In this document: positions 48,432 to 60,163 of the stretch, one piece after another
Layout: each line of letters begins with the position of its first letter
Position numbering within the stretch: position 1 is the first letter of the stretch
Assembly: GCA_964023205.1 (NCBI GenBank)
Contig: OZ026834.1
Location: forward strand, 29,240,756 to 29,304,755
Source: Lutraria lutraria
Taxonomy: Eukaryota; Mollusca; Bivalvia; Venerida; Mactridae
Direction: 5' to 3'
DNA: 64,000 bases
Translations under genes and position numbers: made by a program
Notes under the pieces: generated by a model
Seen by the model: the letters and a program-made list of their open reading frames with translations, nothing else
Told to the model about the DNA's origin: nothing
Database searches by the model: none

Positions 48432-51400
48432 TTGTAAAACCTTGTAAATGGTACCCTTAAAATTGTCACATAATTTCATGACCAAAAATCTACCTCATCC
48501 AGATAGTAATACAAGAACACACGGACAGACGGACAAAATGTTCTAAAGAGTACATCGGTATTTATACAGCAAGTCAATTTAACGATGTACACTATTTAAT
48601 GGGTAAACAAGGCATGCTTCTCGAAGCTTAAGTCCCCAATATAAAACTCATAAATCATTCGGATACCCTTGGTCAATACTGTCGGTACGAGAATTCAGTT
48701 CAGGTAATCCGGACCTTTGGTTAAACGTATTATCATATTTGTTTATTTGCATTTTCACGAAAATTATGCATGACACAATGAATCAAAACTAGATTTATAA
48801 AACAAATGAGTAAATGATTTTGTTATACTTCAATACACTTTAAACGACACGATGTCTCGAATTTCATGGCTAATTTAGAAACCTGTTCAACTCGGGACTG
48901 GTAGAATAAAAATCCCATTCGACGTCAAATATCGCTGTCGTCTTTTTATTTTCGAAAATTTATGCGATCGGAGATTTCTCGCCAAATTTGGTCACAAAAC
49001 ATTTGAAAACAATAAATTAGTTCTTTTATTTAGATTAGTGTATAGCATCGGTGATTTCGAGTGGTGTCTTGGATTAGGGGGTCTAAGGGTTAAATAGGGA
49101 GCACAATGGGTCACCACCCTTTTTTGTCGCCGTGTCAAAATGGCCGATTAAGAAGAGAATCAATATGTAAATGTCTTTTATCGAAGTATAAATCTTCCCC
49201 GACAACTGGACACGTTAAAGAGTGTGAGGCGTCCGCGTCTATCAAATGAAAAATATGTTCTTGAAATTTGAATCTTTAATTATAAAATATACAAATTTTC
49301 ACTTTTTTGGATACTCGATATGAAAAAGATTTGCTGTCAAAACGGTGCACTGAATAGTTCTTAAGTTGTTGCGGTATTTACTTAAACTTGTGAACGTGAT
49401 AAAGCATATTGATGTAGCTTCCCAAAAAAGCTAGAGGGCTGGATGAATGCACATTTCCCGAATTCAGATTTTTTCGGAACCTGGGAAAGTAAAAAAACCA
49501 GACATTATTGTTGTGTTCTGTTTAGAGCTTTTGTCTCACGGTCCTCGACATTCTTGTGGCGACCATAAAACTGACACTTGGTCATACGATGCACCAGCAT
49601 TATCGTTTAACCCTTTTTGTGAGCATATTAATTCTAATTATGCAAACATCTTTGTGACTCAAGCTTTATCTTTTGCATTCTTTTCCTCGGAATTATTTAA
49701 GATTTTAAGAGAGTCAGTCGTCGGCATTCCGACATCAAAGGAAGTCCACACAAAAGGAAATTTGACACTTAAGCTACGCCGTTCGTCCTGCGTACGGCGC
49801 TCTCATAGTCTGTTTGTCTAAAATTATGGCTTAATTCGGGGAAATGACGCTTTGTCGCTTCATTATTTAATTAGCACGAGTATTAAAACATCCATCTCTC
49901 AACTTACAGCTGCGGAATTTTCGCCTAGTTAATTGCCCCTATGCAAATTCGATATTATAAAATGAACGTTTGTCAAATGTTTTTGTTCTTTATCTCAAAG
50001 CATTATGACAAAGCTAGCATACCCTAGGGATGCCACACTCTGTCCCGATTCCTAATGTCGGCACTTGCCTAGTCAATAGAATTTCTAACAGCCATTCGTT
50101 TTTATGTTAGCAGCTATTTTACCAATTAATTTTCATATCTGTTCAAATGGAAGCTAATCAAATCATCAACTGTCTCCGACTCTGATTGTTCCTGAAAGTC
50201 GTGTGACGGTCTGTACGGCATTAATCATGAACCATAATCGTGGGAAGTTGGCGGTCCTCTCGTGGAATATCGCGACAAGTCCGCGAGACTTGGCACTTGT
50301 TGTCGGCGCTTATGGCTCTCGTCTGTGCTTTATCGATAGTAACTCCTATTTACAACAGATACTTGAGCGGTTTTGTGTTCACATAAGTGGCCGACATGAG
50401 AACTGCATTATACGGATAGCGTCAAATGTTTTACTTAAGAGTCTGCAGAAAACGCTGTAATTTCCACCGCATTGGCCATCGAAAAAGTGTAGTGGCAGAC
50501 ATTTTTGTAAAGTGGTACCCTGTTCTCGATTCAAGGTTTTATATGGTGTACATGCCTTCTTGGTAAGTGCCGGGGACCAGGTTTAGATTTTCTATGACAA
50601 AGCCTAGCCGGATGTTGTGAGCCGTTCTATGGCTTAGTTTATCTAATTGGGCAGTTTTCCGCGAAAATACATCTGAATTATAAATATGGCGAAGGGCAGA
50701 TAATGAGATAAAATTACAAAATGTATTCAATTAAACAAAATAATATATGGATATTTGACGAGCCAGTTTACAATTTCAGTTAAAAAGGTCGCATGTAAAA
50801 TGCAAAATGGTGTAGACTATCAAAATATTAACTGCTGGAACAAACCTTGTTCCGAATTTATATCAGTCAAGAGTAATCGCATTTCAAACTCGAATACATA
50901 TGATAAATAATAAATTAAAATAACTCCTATCAATAACACACGTAGCAGTGGGCACAGTGAACTCCCGCCTGCGTTAAAACTTCACTATCTACGTTTTACT
51001 GCTTCGTTAAAAAAGTGGTATCTGTTATTTGTCGCTTTTTCTCCTTTTCTGCAAATACGCTTAAATATCAGTAAACATTAAACAAAGATTAAAGCTCGAC
51101 TGTGTTGTCTCTTTGCATTAATTAAGGAATCCGTGACAGGCGCATGCTGAAATAATGTTAGTTTAGCCGGCGGTGGATTTCTTTGTGATTTAATGTTCAG
51201 GAATTAAAGGTTGCTATCGATTTATTAAAAACAAAAATACTAAAACCTTTAGAAACCGCTGTCATTATTAACATGTGTTGAACACAATCATTATAGCAAG
51301 TACAAAGATAGCGGACCCCATATGGCACACGCTTTGAACACTAGCACGACGTCGATCCCCAAAATTATTGATAGATTCAATGCGAAATCAGACACTCAAA

Positions 51401-52827
51401 TACATTAAAATAAATTTCCAAACCAATTGTTCCGAAAATAATAATCTCGACCTAAATGCTTTTGATCGTGATAAAGTGGTTACGACTAAAGTCGTGGCTG
51501 TACCGTTTTCCATTGGTTAAAGCGCTGTATAAATGATAACTCGCACGTGCCTGACAGATAGTAATAATGTCACGTATTTTACTACATTGTCCTTTAATAC
51601 TCGCACCTGCTGGTGTGATCAACCGTTGAAATCAACCGCTATATCATACCAGAAATATTCATTTGAACTTCCAAGTATAAAAATTCCGCATTCACTCGAG
51701 GACGTTATGATATTGTTGATGAAACGCTTGCATTTTTTTTTTCTTTTTTTTGATGAAAATCACAATCGTTCCGTTTTGGGACTAATTTAATAAAACTCAC
51801 ATGACAAATACTTTCATATTGACCCAGGCGCTGTATTCCTCCGCGCCAGGTAATATTAATAAGTGTAATGGAGTGAACTATCCAGAGCGCATCTATCGTT
51901 TTAAATGCATAAAGCGGGGATCTCCAATTAAATCCAGCTGATAACATAGGCTTATAATTCTCAATTGTCGATTTTTTTGCCGATTTTTTTGTACAGATGA
52001 TAATATAACTTAAAAAGTTAAAAGAGTCTAAGTAGATGTATGGGAAAGATAAAAGAAAATCGTTTTGTTTATATCCGATAATGTCTTATGTCATTAATAA
52101 GTCATAATTTCATTAATCAATTGAATAGTATTGAGTTTGTGCGCGCAATTCGCAAGGGCCGTCAATATCAGTGTGCAAAAGCATGTGTCGCTACGTTACC
52201 TGGACGAAGGTCATTATTACGTGGAAAGTTAACTCGTAGCTTTTTACTGTCGTCTGGGGGACGCCTAATTTTCACCTGCCGTTACTTCACACGCGCGATT
52301 GTTCTAAATTATCATGAAATATTGACACTGTGCACGCTTTGTCGTCTGTATTAATTACAACCGTATCCATACATGTAACCAATATATTCTGACATCGGAA
52401 AATTGATACCATCTTTGCGTGATTTTTCATATTTGCATATTTAGGCGAGTCTTTGTTATCCAACGTTTTGGTATGAAATAAGACTAATAAAATTAATTTA
52501 AAGCGCTTGCTTAATACTAATTGCGGCGGAAAATTCCGAGTTCATCCGAATGTTGCCATCGGCTATGAAATTAACGCCATTTCGATTACGTCACACTGTC
52601 GTTTTAGCTAAATGTGCTAATTAAAGCAGACGGCGGTTATATCAGCAGAAGTGATAAAAAATCAAACATTTCCATCAAGTAAATGATATAGCAACATTTG
52701 AGCGACAATGTATTCTACAGAAAGCACGAAACTTAACAGTGTGCATCAAAGTGTGGGTCGTCTGCGATGGAATTGCAACTCAATATTTCTCGTGGGAAAC
52801 ACCTTCTACTTACGATTAATTATTCAC

Positions 52828-52904
52828 AAGACAGTCCTGCGCCTTTGAATCTCCACAGGCTCTTGTACGCCATTCCAGAAGGTAACACGTGCCACCAAGG
52901 TCGT
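52828..52904 (-). CDS. Possible exon resembling a mannose-6-phosphate-receptor repeat
   Basis: The minus frame reads DLGGTCYLLEWRTRAC followed by GDSKAQDCL. This resembles the CIMR repeat signature C-x-Y-x-F-E-W-R-T-x-x-A-C with a following D-C-x-V. A weak acceptor (CTACAAACAG) precedes it and a weak donor (GTGAAT) follows it, giving 77 nt with phases 1 and 0. The frame stays open for about 48 codons in total. No partner CIMR repeats were found nearby, so it could be an isolated exon, a pseudogene scrap or chance similarity. Confidence 0.2.
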
Positions 52905-53567
52905 CTGTTTGTAGGATAACTGATTTATCCGGGTACTTTATCGATTTGCGATATTTTCACACTAAGTCCACATTTCACCAGAAAATAAAGAAGACGTCGG
53001 ATTGTAAATTATGAGAATTATGGGAAAAAGATGAAAACTTTTAGACAAAGAAATCGATTTTTGAGGTCGGACCATTTTTGAACAGCTCGGTGTTTTGCGA
53101 CATCTGTAAAGTACGATTTGCGATCAAATAGACTAACATGCTGTTGCCAAGGTCTTCCATTATCGTCTGCTGCTGGCATTTGTCAATCTGACGTAAAAAT
53201 AAACTTTTTTATCTCAAAACTGCGCGAAACGATGTTGAACAAAACAGCGTATTTACGTTCAAAATGTTATTTATTAAAAAAAGATAAATTCGATCAGCGT
53301 AAACACAAATTCACTATAAGACTGACATAATAACGAGACTCCATGTCAGACACTTTGCCCCCATAAATAAACAATGTGAAAGGCAGAAATAGAAACGACT
53401 CGCAGTTTATAAATAAGATTTTCGTATTTAATGAACGCTATCATATATCAGGATGTATCTGTTTGCAATAAATTTACGACGGAGGGGTATGTTTAGCTAA
53501 AATGCAGCGGAATAAATTTCAAGTGATAAACGGTACTGTTCATAAGATGCTCGGATAAATTGCTCAC

Positions 53568-53761
53568 CTGTCGACGTCGCTTTTCAATATCGGTTTCACA
53601 TAAACACCATTTTGAAATTTAAAATATGGCACTCCGTTACTGCGATTATCTTTATAAGGTTTAATTGGCGTCCACGGCTCATCTAAGGTTCGCTGAATAA
53701 AGAAAGACCTATAAATAATTCTAATTTTATCATTGAAGGAATTTTCTTCCAGTGAAATTAT
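53568..53761 (-). CDS. Candidate internal exon (194 nt), gene not recognised
   Basis: The minus strand has a pyrimidine-rich acceptor (TTTGCTTTGTTGTCGTTTCAG) immediately before 53761 and a consensus donor (CAG|GTGAGC) after 53568. The phase-0 frame between them is fully open for 64 codons plus two bases. The peptide contains RSFFIQRTLDEPWTPIKPYK and then GVPYFKFQNGVYVKPILK. Its composition is protein-like, with no low complexity. I could not assign a family. A neighbouring candidate (53958-54113) ends in phase 1 and so cannot splice directly to this phase-0 exon. Confidence 0.4.
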
Positions 53762-53957
53762 CTGAAACGACAACAAAGCAAATTTAAAGACAAAGGCCCG
53801 AGTCTCTGATGTCGAACTATTAAATCGGATTGGTAAATTTCATCAAAGTGTACTGTCATTTTCTTTTTGTATCATTATTCCACTTAAAAGACAATCACAG
53901 CGCCCGTTTATACCGCGCTGTAACTGTCGTCTGTTGTATTATTGTAATTTCATTCAC

Positions 53958-54113
53958 CTAGTGCAAAATTAATGACATAGTTGATATTGATTAGTCGCTT
54001 ATTACTGCTAGAATTTCTGTTATAATTTCCTGAATTGTTGTATGTGTTAGGTTTCAACTCTCCAACGTTTTGTTTTCTCCGTTCGTTCAGTTTCCTGAAC
54101 TCCTCTCTTATCT
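53958..54113 (-). CDS. Weak candidate exon, charged coil then Asn-rich
   Basis: After an AG acceptor lacking a good pyrimidine tract (CATTACATTACAG), the minus frame reads IREEFRKLNERRKQNVGELK and then an Asn/Ser-rich segment. It ends at CTAG|GTGAAT in phase 1. It may equally be chance open sequence. It is listed because it lies about 200 bp from the better candidate at 53568-53761. Confidence 0.15.
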
Positions 54114-54466
54114 CTGTAATGTAATGCGTGCCGGCCGTTAAAATGGTGGTCGAACGTATTTGTAATCAAGCCGGGATAGTTTCACTGATTGCTCAAACAT
54201 TAACCACTTCGTGGGTATGACTAAAATAATTACCCGAACATAAAAATTACGGTCGTCCAAAGATGATGATGCGATAAGGAACAGAACGGTTAAGTACGGC
54301 ATTGAATAATTCTGTATTGTTTATGCGAAGATTTTATGTTTTTTTACGAAGTTATGAACCCTAGCGATGTTAATAAGATTTTTGTGTGTCATTTTTTCAC
54401 CAACGTTTGGCCAAACATATCGTTTTTTAGTTCGTAATTTCAAATTTGATGCGAATATATTTGATA

Positions 54467-54772
54467 TTGGTGGTCAAGTGGTAACGTGCTTGACAGCTTA
54501 ACGAAAGATCGTGGGTTCGAATCTCGGCTCCACCAGGGACGATTTTGTAGTGTCCCCATCCCAACTACCGAGGTAAGTACTGTGTCTAAAAATCACAGGT
54601 AACGGGTAAGGTGTGTATTGGTGCTGTTCACCGGGCATGATAAAGAGCCAGGTAATAGTATCAGAAATCAGAGTAGAGATATAAATTCCCAGTTCTACTG
54701 TTTCTTCTCTCCCTCCTCTCTGGGACGGCCATGAAATGACTATATCGCTGTCATTAAACAACCGACTGACAC
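54467..54772 (+). mobile_element. tRNA-derived SINE, long copy
   Basis: The head is TGGTGGTCAAGTGGTAACGTG with box B GGTTCGAATCT (54514-54524). The body includes CCCATCCCAACTACCGAGGT and CACCGGGCATGATAAAGAGCC, and it ends near ATTAAACAACCGACTGACAC. It shares head and body with the minus-strand copy at 14720-14882. Confidence 0.75.
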
Positions 54773-54785
54773 AGATACATTATTT

Positions 54786-55060
54786 GGGCTGCTACGCTGC
54801 TGGGCTGCCAACTTCATGCTGTTAGGCTGCTAGGCTGCTGGGCTGCCAACTTCACGCTGTTAGGCTGCTACGCTGCTGGGCTGCCAACTTCACGCTGTAA
54901 GGCTGCTAGGCTGCTGGGCTGCCAACTTCACGCTGTTAGGCTGCTGGGCTGCCAACTTCACGCTGTTAGGCTGCTAGGCTGCTGGGCTGTCAACTTCACG
55001 CTGTTAGGCTGCTGGGCTGCCAACTTCACGCCGTTAGGCTGCTAGGCTGCCAACTTCACG
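54786..55060 (+). repeat. GC-rich minisatellite, 38-bp and shorter units, ~8 copies
   Basis: The full unit is GGCTGCTAGGCTGCTGGGCT plus GCCAACTTCACGCTGTTA. Some copies lack the internal GCTGCTAG piece. It begins directly after the SINE at 54467-54772. The composition is far more GC-rich than its surroundings. Confidence 0.95.
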
Positions 55061-55113
55061 GACATCATTATCTAACTAAACAAGCTTTATCATACCGTTA
55101 TAATACATTTGTA

Positions 55114-55323
55114 TACTGTACTTTCATTAATTTTAGTTGGGTTCAATTTTCATGGTTGTTACTAAAATGGCTATTTCGAGGGGACATAAATTCGAGGATT
55201 TTGATTTTTGAAAAGAAAGCCTTATCTCTGTATTTAAATTCGTGGGGATTCGATTTCGCGGATGAGCCGACCCACGAATTCCACGAAATTAAATCACCAA
55301 CGAAAATTAATGAATCTACAGTA
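55114..55323. mobile_element. MITE with TACTGTA..ATTAATTTT ends
   Basis: The left TACTGTACTTTCATTAATTTT and right AAAATTAATGAATCTACAGTA are inverted copies. The interior has AAATTCGTGGGGATTCGATTTC and its partner CCCACGAATTCCACGAAATT. No coding frame. TA ends fit Tc1/mariner-type insertion. Confidence 0.7.
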
Positions 55324-56035
55324 TTACATGTAAGTATATTATATACGTAGTATTAGTTGATTATAGTTCATATAATATAAAACATACAGTATATAGGCGG
55401 ACTGAGAAAGTGTGCACAGGGAGGGTCATGTGTTCAACCCCAGACACAACGTACAGACACATGAAGACGGAAGTACGAAATAAACACATAGACATATAAA
55501 AGGAGAAAATAGTAGAATAAGACTTGTTCAAATGAACAGAACATAACTTTATTTTATAGTCTGGTACATAATATATTGTCAAATATAATATACAGTGTAT
55601 TACAAATACATTTCATATACAAATATCTGTAGACATGCTTATCTTAGCATAAAAATATTCAATTGGAATATATTCTTGTTCAAAAGAAACGTTCGTGTCA
55701 AATGAAGCTGTAGAAACAAGGATATTTACTTGAGCGAATAATGATGTATGTTGTATGTTTGTTCAGATAAGCAGCAAATAAATCCATTAGCAAGGACTAC
55801 AAAGGGGGAAAAGGAGTATGGCTTATGTAATGTACAATCGACCCATATTTGGTTGATTGTGTCTAAAAGAGAGGACAACTGTCACACTTAACGTTACTAG
55901 TATTAACAAATGACAACTAACCCTAGTTTGAGCGAATTTGTAATTCTTTGTACAGAGACCAGTTACTGACCTTTATTAAGAGTCTGTCGATACTAACCAT
56001 ATAACATACACGCAGTATGACTCTTAGATATACAA

Positions 56036-56130
56036 TGTACAATCAAACCTGTGAACCAGGGTCATCCTTTAACGGCTTTGAAAAGAATGGCCGTTATTCT
56101 GAGGTGGCCGCTTATACAGGTTTCAGTGTA
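56036..56130. mobile_element. MITE, family A, short copy
   Basis: TGTACAATCAAACCTGTGAACC at the left and TTATACAGGTTTCAGTGTA at the right are inverted. The internal GGCCGTTATTCTGAGGTGGCC matches other family members. Confidence 0.65.
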
Positions 56131-56187
56131 CATATATACATATATACATATATAAAATGTTTAAAAATATCCGAGTCAAGCAAATTA

Positions 56188-56268
56188 ATAATGAAAAATA
56201 ACTAACATTCCATAGGTATTATACATGTATATATATATACCTATGGAATGTTAGTTATTTTTCATTAT
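56188..56268. repeat. Perfect 32-bp inverted repeat with 17-nt TA-rich loop
   Basis: The arms 56188-56219 and 56237-56268 are exact complements (core AACTAACATTCCATAGGTAT). The loop is ATACATGTATATATAT-like. The lack of any mismatch implies recent origin or gene conversion. Confidence 0.9.
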
Positions 56269-57026
56269 ATAATTATATAAATAAATATACATATATTTTA
56301 TATCAAATATATTAAGCTGGAGACAGAATTACATTGACATACATTAAAAAAAGACGTCTAGTTTTATAATATAGATGAGTATATAATGAACGATACGATA
56401 CTGTTATCACAGCTAGGGGACAGTGGGTCCTTATTTTCCGCGCCAGTAGCGGATACTTATCCTATTTACTGATGTGGATCTAATTGAGTTTCTTAACAGA
56501 ATATTATCACGTCACAGATCAAAAAAACACATGACAACATAATAGTCGGAGTCCCACAAAACCTTTATCATCTTCATGTATAAACATTCGTAATTGATAT
56601 TTTATTGAAAGAAATTTATTACAAAAATTGAAGAATCTGGGCGTACAATCTAGATTTTATTATCTTCACCACGTGTCATTGATCTCAACACCGGCCACTG
56701 TCCGTCATCACCTTGGTGATACGGTTGACGTCTCAAAGATAATATATTCGCGAATAATAAAAGTTCATCAATGACTGAGACGTCGCAAGAAATGAGCGCA
56801 AGTAAATATCTGAAATTAAATCGCAATAAGATCAGAAATTTAATAAAAAAGCAAACCAATTTAGTAGGAAACGTCGTGTAAACAAAGGTTTGCCGAGTGA
56901 AACGTCGCCATGTACAGCAAGCGATGATAACTTTATTTAATTTATTTTGATAGCAAAATCGTTTTCTATATCTGATTCAAGATTGAATGATCTATAAAAC
57001 TTGACTGTTTGTTGATGTGCTACATC

Positions 57027-57209
57027 TGCAGACAAACCTGTGAAGAAAGATACTCCTTGGGAAAGAAATAATATTGACTTTATTGACAGGTGACCTTTAT
57101 TCAGAGGTCATTATTAGTCTAAATATTCAATGACGCTTTTTATAAGAATGACCTTTATTCACAGGAAGGCCATTAATCTGAGGTGGCCATTAACACAGGA
57201 TTGACTGTA
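57027..57209. mobile_element. MITE, family A, full-length diverged copy
   Basis: The left GCAGACAAACCTGTGAAG and right ACACAGGATTGACTGTA pair as imperfect inverted repeats. The interior holds TGACCTTTATTCAGAGGTCA and related words. Confidence 0.7.
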
Positions 57210-57349
57210 CTCTTGTAAAATAGTTACGGACAGAGCTGTAACGAATTTTAAAACTTGTGGCTCGACTTTCGGCATTATATCATACAAATGTATACTCAAT
57301 TATGTAAATTGAACGCAATAAAACTACATATATTTAAACTACTATGACA

Positions 57350-58258
57350 AGTTTGAGGTTAACACATTGGTCAGAGGTTTGAGGTTAACACCTTGATCAG
57401 AGGTTTGAGGTTAACACATTGGTCAGAGGTTTGAGGTTAACACCGTGATCAGAGGTTTGAGGTTAACACATTGGTCAGAGGTTTGAGGTTAACACCTTGA
57501 TCAGAGGTTTGAGGTTAACACATTGATTAGAGGTTTGAGGTTAACACCTTGATCAGAGGTTTGAGGTTAACACCTTGATCAGAGGTTTGAGGCTAACACC
57601 TTGATCAGAGGTTTGTGGCTAACACCTTGATCAGAGGTGTGAGGCTAACACCTTGATCAGAGGTTTGAGGTTAACACCTTCATCAGTGGTTTGAGGTTAA
57701 CACCTTGATCAGAGGTTTGAGGTTAACACCTTGATCAGAGGTTTGAGGCTAACACCTTGATCAGAGGTTTGTGGCTAACACCTTGATCAGAGGTGTGAGG
57801 CTAACACCTTGATCAGAGGTTTGAGGTTAACACCTTCATCAGTGGTTTGAGGTTAACACCTTGATCAGTGGTTTGAGGTTAAAACCTTGATCAGAGGTTT
57901 GAGGTTAACACCTTGATCAGTGGTTTGAGGCTAACACCTTGATCAGAGGTTTGAGGTTAACACCTTGATCAGTGGTTTGAGGCTAACACCTTGATCAGAG
58001 GTTTGAGGTTAACACCTTGATCAGTGGTTTGAGGTTAACACCTTGATCAGAGGTTTGACGTTAACACCTTGATTAGAGGTTTGATGTCAACACTTTGATC
58101 TGTGGCTTGAGGCTTACACATTGGTCAGAGGTTTGAGGTTAACACATTGGTCAGAGGTTTGAGGTTAACACATTGGTCAGAGGTTTGAGGTTAACACATT
58201 GGTCAGAGGTTTGAGGTTAACACTTTGATCTGTGGCTTGAGGCTAACACCTTGATCTG
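57350..58258 (+). repeat. 26-bp tandem array with higher-order structure, ~35 copies
   Basis: The unit is GGTTTGAGGTTAACACCTTG plus ATCAGA. Variants (GGTTA/GGCTA, CCTTGATCA/CATTGGTCA, AGAGG/AGTGG, TTTGTGG, GTGTGAGG) are ordered. The run of variants around 57585-57690 recurs about 156 bp (six units) later at 57741-57846. Confidence 0.95.
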
Positions 58259-58805
58259 GGTTTCACTCTATATAAGATACGTATACCATTAATTAAGTAT
58301 GTTTCGTCCGTATGTAGGGGTTCACATTATTTTAGCATTATGTAAACATAAACAACCGAACAAGCAACCGTAAAAATCCTTCGATTTGCGTCTGGGATGA
58401 ACGATGGACTGAAATCATTAGGTTGCATGGAGAAACAAGTCATCTGTCCACTGTGCGGTAATGACGGACTCCGAACTTAAAGGTGAGAAAATTACAAATT
58501 ATCTAAGGTATTATACATGTAACTACACAGTTCTAGACACAGAAAGTTCTCTTTCATAACTTGACTACTTGTTTAGATATCATTTTACATTTTGATGAGC
58601 AAACATAAGAACAGAACGTAATAGAACAGAGCAGAATATTTATCAATACATTTGATCAACATACGATATGCAACCAATGTCAAAATACAATACATGTACT
58701 AGTATTAGTACATATTTGATTGAGAGTGCAGGGCATACGATCATTCGAATCTATTACTTTCTAATGGTAGAGAAAATTTGACAGTCTGATAGTCCTTGGT
58801 GACTT

Positions 58806-58986
58806 TACAGTGCAGCCTCCCTACAACAGCCACTAATGGGAAGGTCTAAAATGGCTGTTGTAAGGAGGTGGCTGATGTTGAGAGAGTGAAAATAAAGAAA
58901 ATGTCAAGTTGGGTTGCTAGTATGCTGGCTGTAACAGAGAGGTGACTATTGTGCGGAGATGACCGTCCATGGAGGTTACACAGTAC
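58806..58986. mobile_element. MITE, family C (TACAGTGYARCCTCCCTACAA)
   Basis: The left TACAGTGCAGCCTCCCTAC and right GGAGGTTACACAGTA are inverted copies. The interior alternates GGCTGTTGTAAGGAGGTGGC with GAGGTGACTATTGTGCGGAG. It matches the copy at 59985-60163. Confidence 0.75.
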
Positions 58987-59497
58987 TTGTATTCAAGTAT
59001 TAGAGAGAAAGTTACGTTAACCCAGGGTTCTCACTAGACTTCAAAAATGATTATAATTTAAGAGTATGAGCAAAATGTCCTACTTTTCTTTTAGCAAATT
59101 TAACCCATTGATAGAATTTCTCAAGAGTCAAAGGCCTTATTGTACTGATTTATAGTGTTAAAATACGATGTGTCAATTGAATGCCCTGTAACCTACTATT
59201 CCGGACACAAAAAATGCTAAAAATGAAATAATACATTTCTGGGAAAGGTAATTTAAACCACTCCATTCCACCATTTAATTAAATATGAATTGTTTAATCA
59301 GATAAATTTTTTTTTTTAAATACGACACACCAACCCTTGGTCCAATATTATCTGTATGATACCTCGTATCACATGTCGACAGGACATTTTATGTAATAAA
59401 TATTATCAGGAAAAAGTTTAAATTATTTATTTAAATACGTTATACTTTTTCTACACTTAGACTTGCAGTTATTCGATCAAAGTACATGTAATAACAA

Positions 59498-59701
59498 TAC
59501 AGTCAACTGGTTGCTAATAAAACCTGCTGTTAAAACTAACGGCCACTTCTGAATAAAGGCCATCCTGTGAATAAAGGTCATTCTTTAAAATGCCATCATT
59601 GACTATTTAGAACAAAATGACACCCGAATAAATACCACCCTTTCAATAAAGGTCACATTTCGTCTTTCTTAAGGATGGCCTTTCTCACAGGTTTGACTGT
59701 A
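59498..59701. mobile_element. MITE, family A, with disrupted left terminus
   Basis: The right terminus CACAGGTTTGACTGTA is intact. The left terminus TACAGTCAA is separated from AACCTGCTGTTAA by about 15 extra bases. Internal AATAAAGGCCATCCTGTGAA is typical of the family. Confidence 0.7.
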
Positions 59702-59984
59702 CCGCCATAAAATCCTTTAAAATGTTGTTTTACTATTACGCGATCTGAACGTTTAATATTTGAGGGATTAACATTATTTTTATGCTTACTTTGAGAATGA
59801 AAACAAGTTGAAATTGCTAAATGAATTTGGTCAGGGAATTTTTATTGACTCGGTCGCAAACTGCAAACAAACATTTTTTAAGGATGGCCTAATATCTACA
59901 TATATAAGCGTTATACAGTGATGCGCTTTAATAAATTAATAATAATAAATATACATAAATTCTCTATTTTCAACGATTACAGTA

Positions 59985-60163
59985 TACAGTGTAACCTCCC
60001 TACAACAGTCACCAACGGGAAGGCCAAACTGAATGACTGTTGTAAGGAGGTAGCCGTTGTTAAGAGCGTAAAATAATAGAGTAAAAAAGGGTTACTAGTA
60101 TACTGGTTTTAACAGGGAGGTGACTGTTGTTCGGAGGTGACCGTTCATGAAGGTTACACTGTA
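59985..60163. mobile_element. MITE, family C, second copy
   Basis: TACAGTGTAACCTCCCTAC at the left and GAAGGTTACACTGTA at the right are near-perfect inverted repeats. The interior parallels 58806-58986. Confidence 0.8.

Larger units (their letters stand above)
37861..52827. other. Gene desert upstream of INSM1
   Basis: No supported gene. The longest frame (49447-49821 plus, 124 codons) has no recognisable domain. Between 38.3 and 52.5 kb the octamer ATTTGCAT occurs eight times on either strand, and TCGTCTG words begin at 44967. Such content is typical of distal regulatory DNA beside a developmental transcription-factor gene, but conservation could not be tested. Confidence 0.4.

Noticed and set aside
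49447..49821. 124-codon plus frame, longest outside INSM1
   Set aside because: Unremarkable composition, no motif, no splice or promoter context. Plausible by chance.
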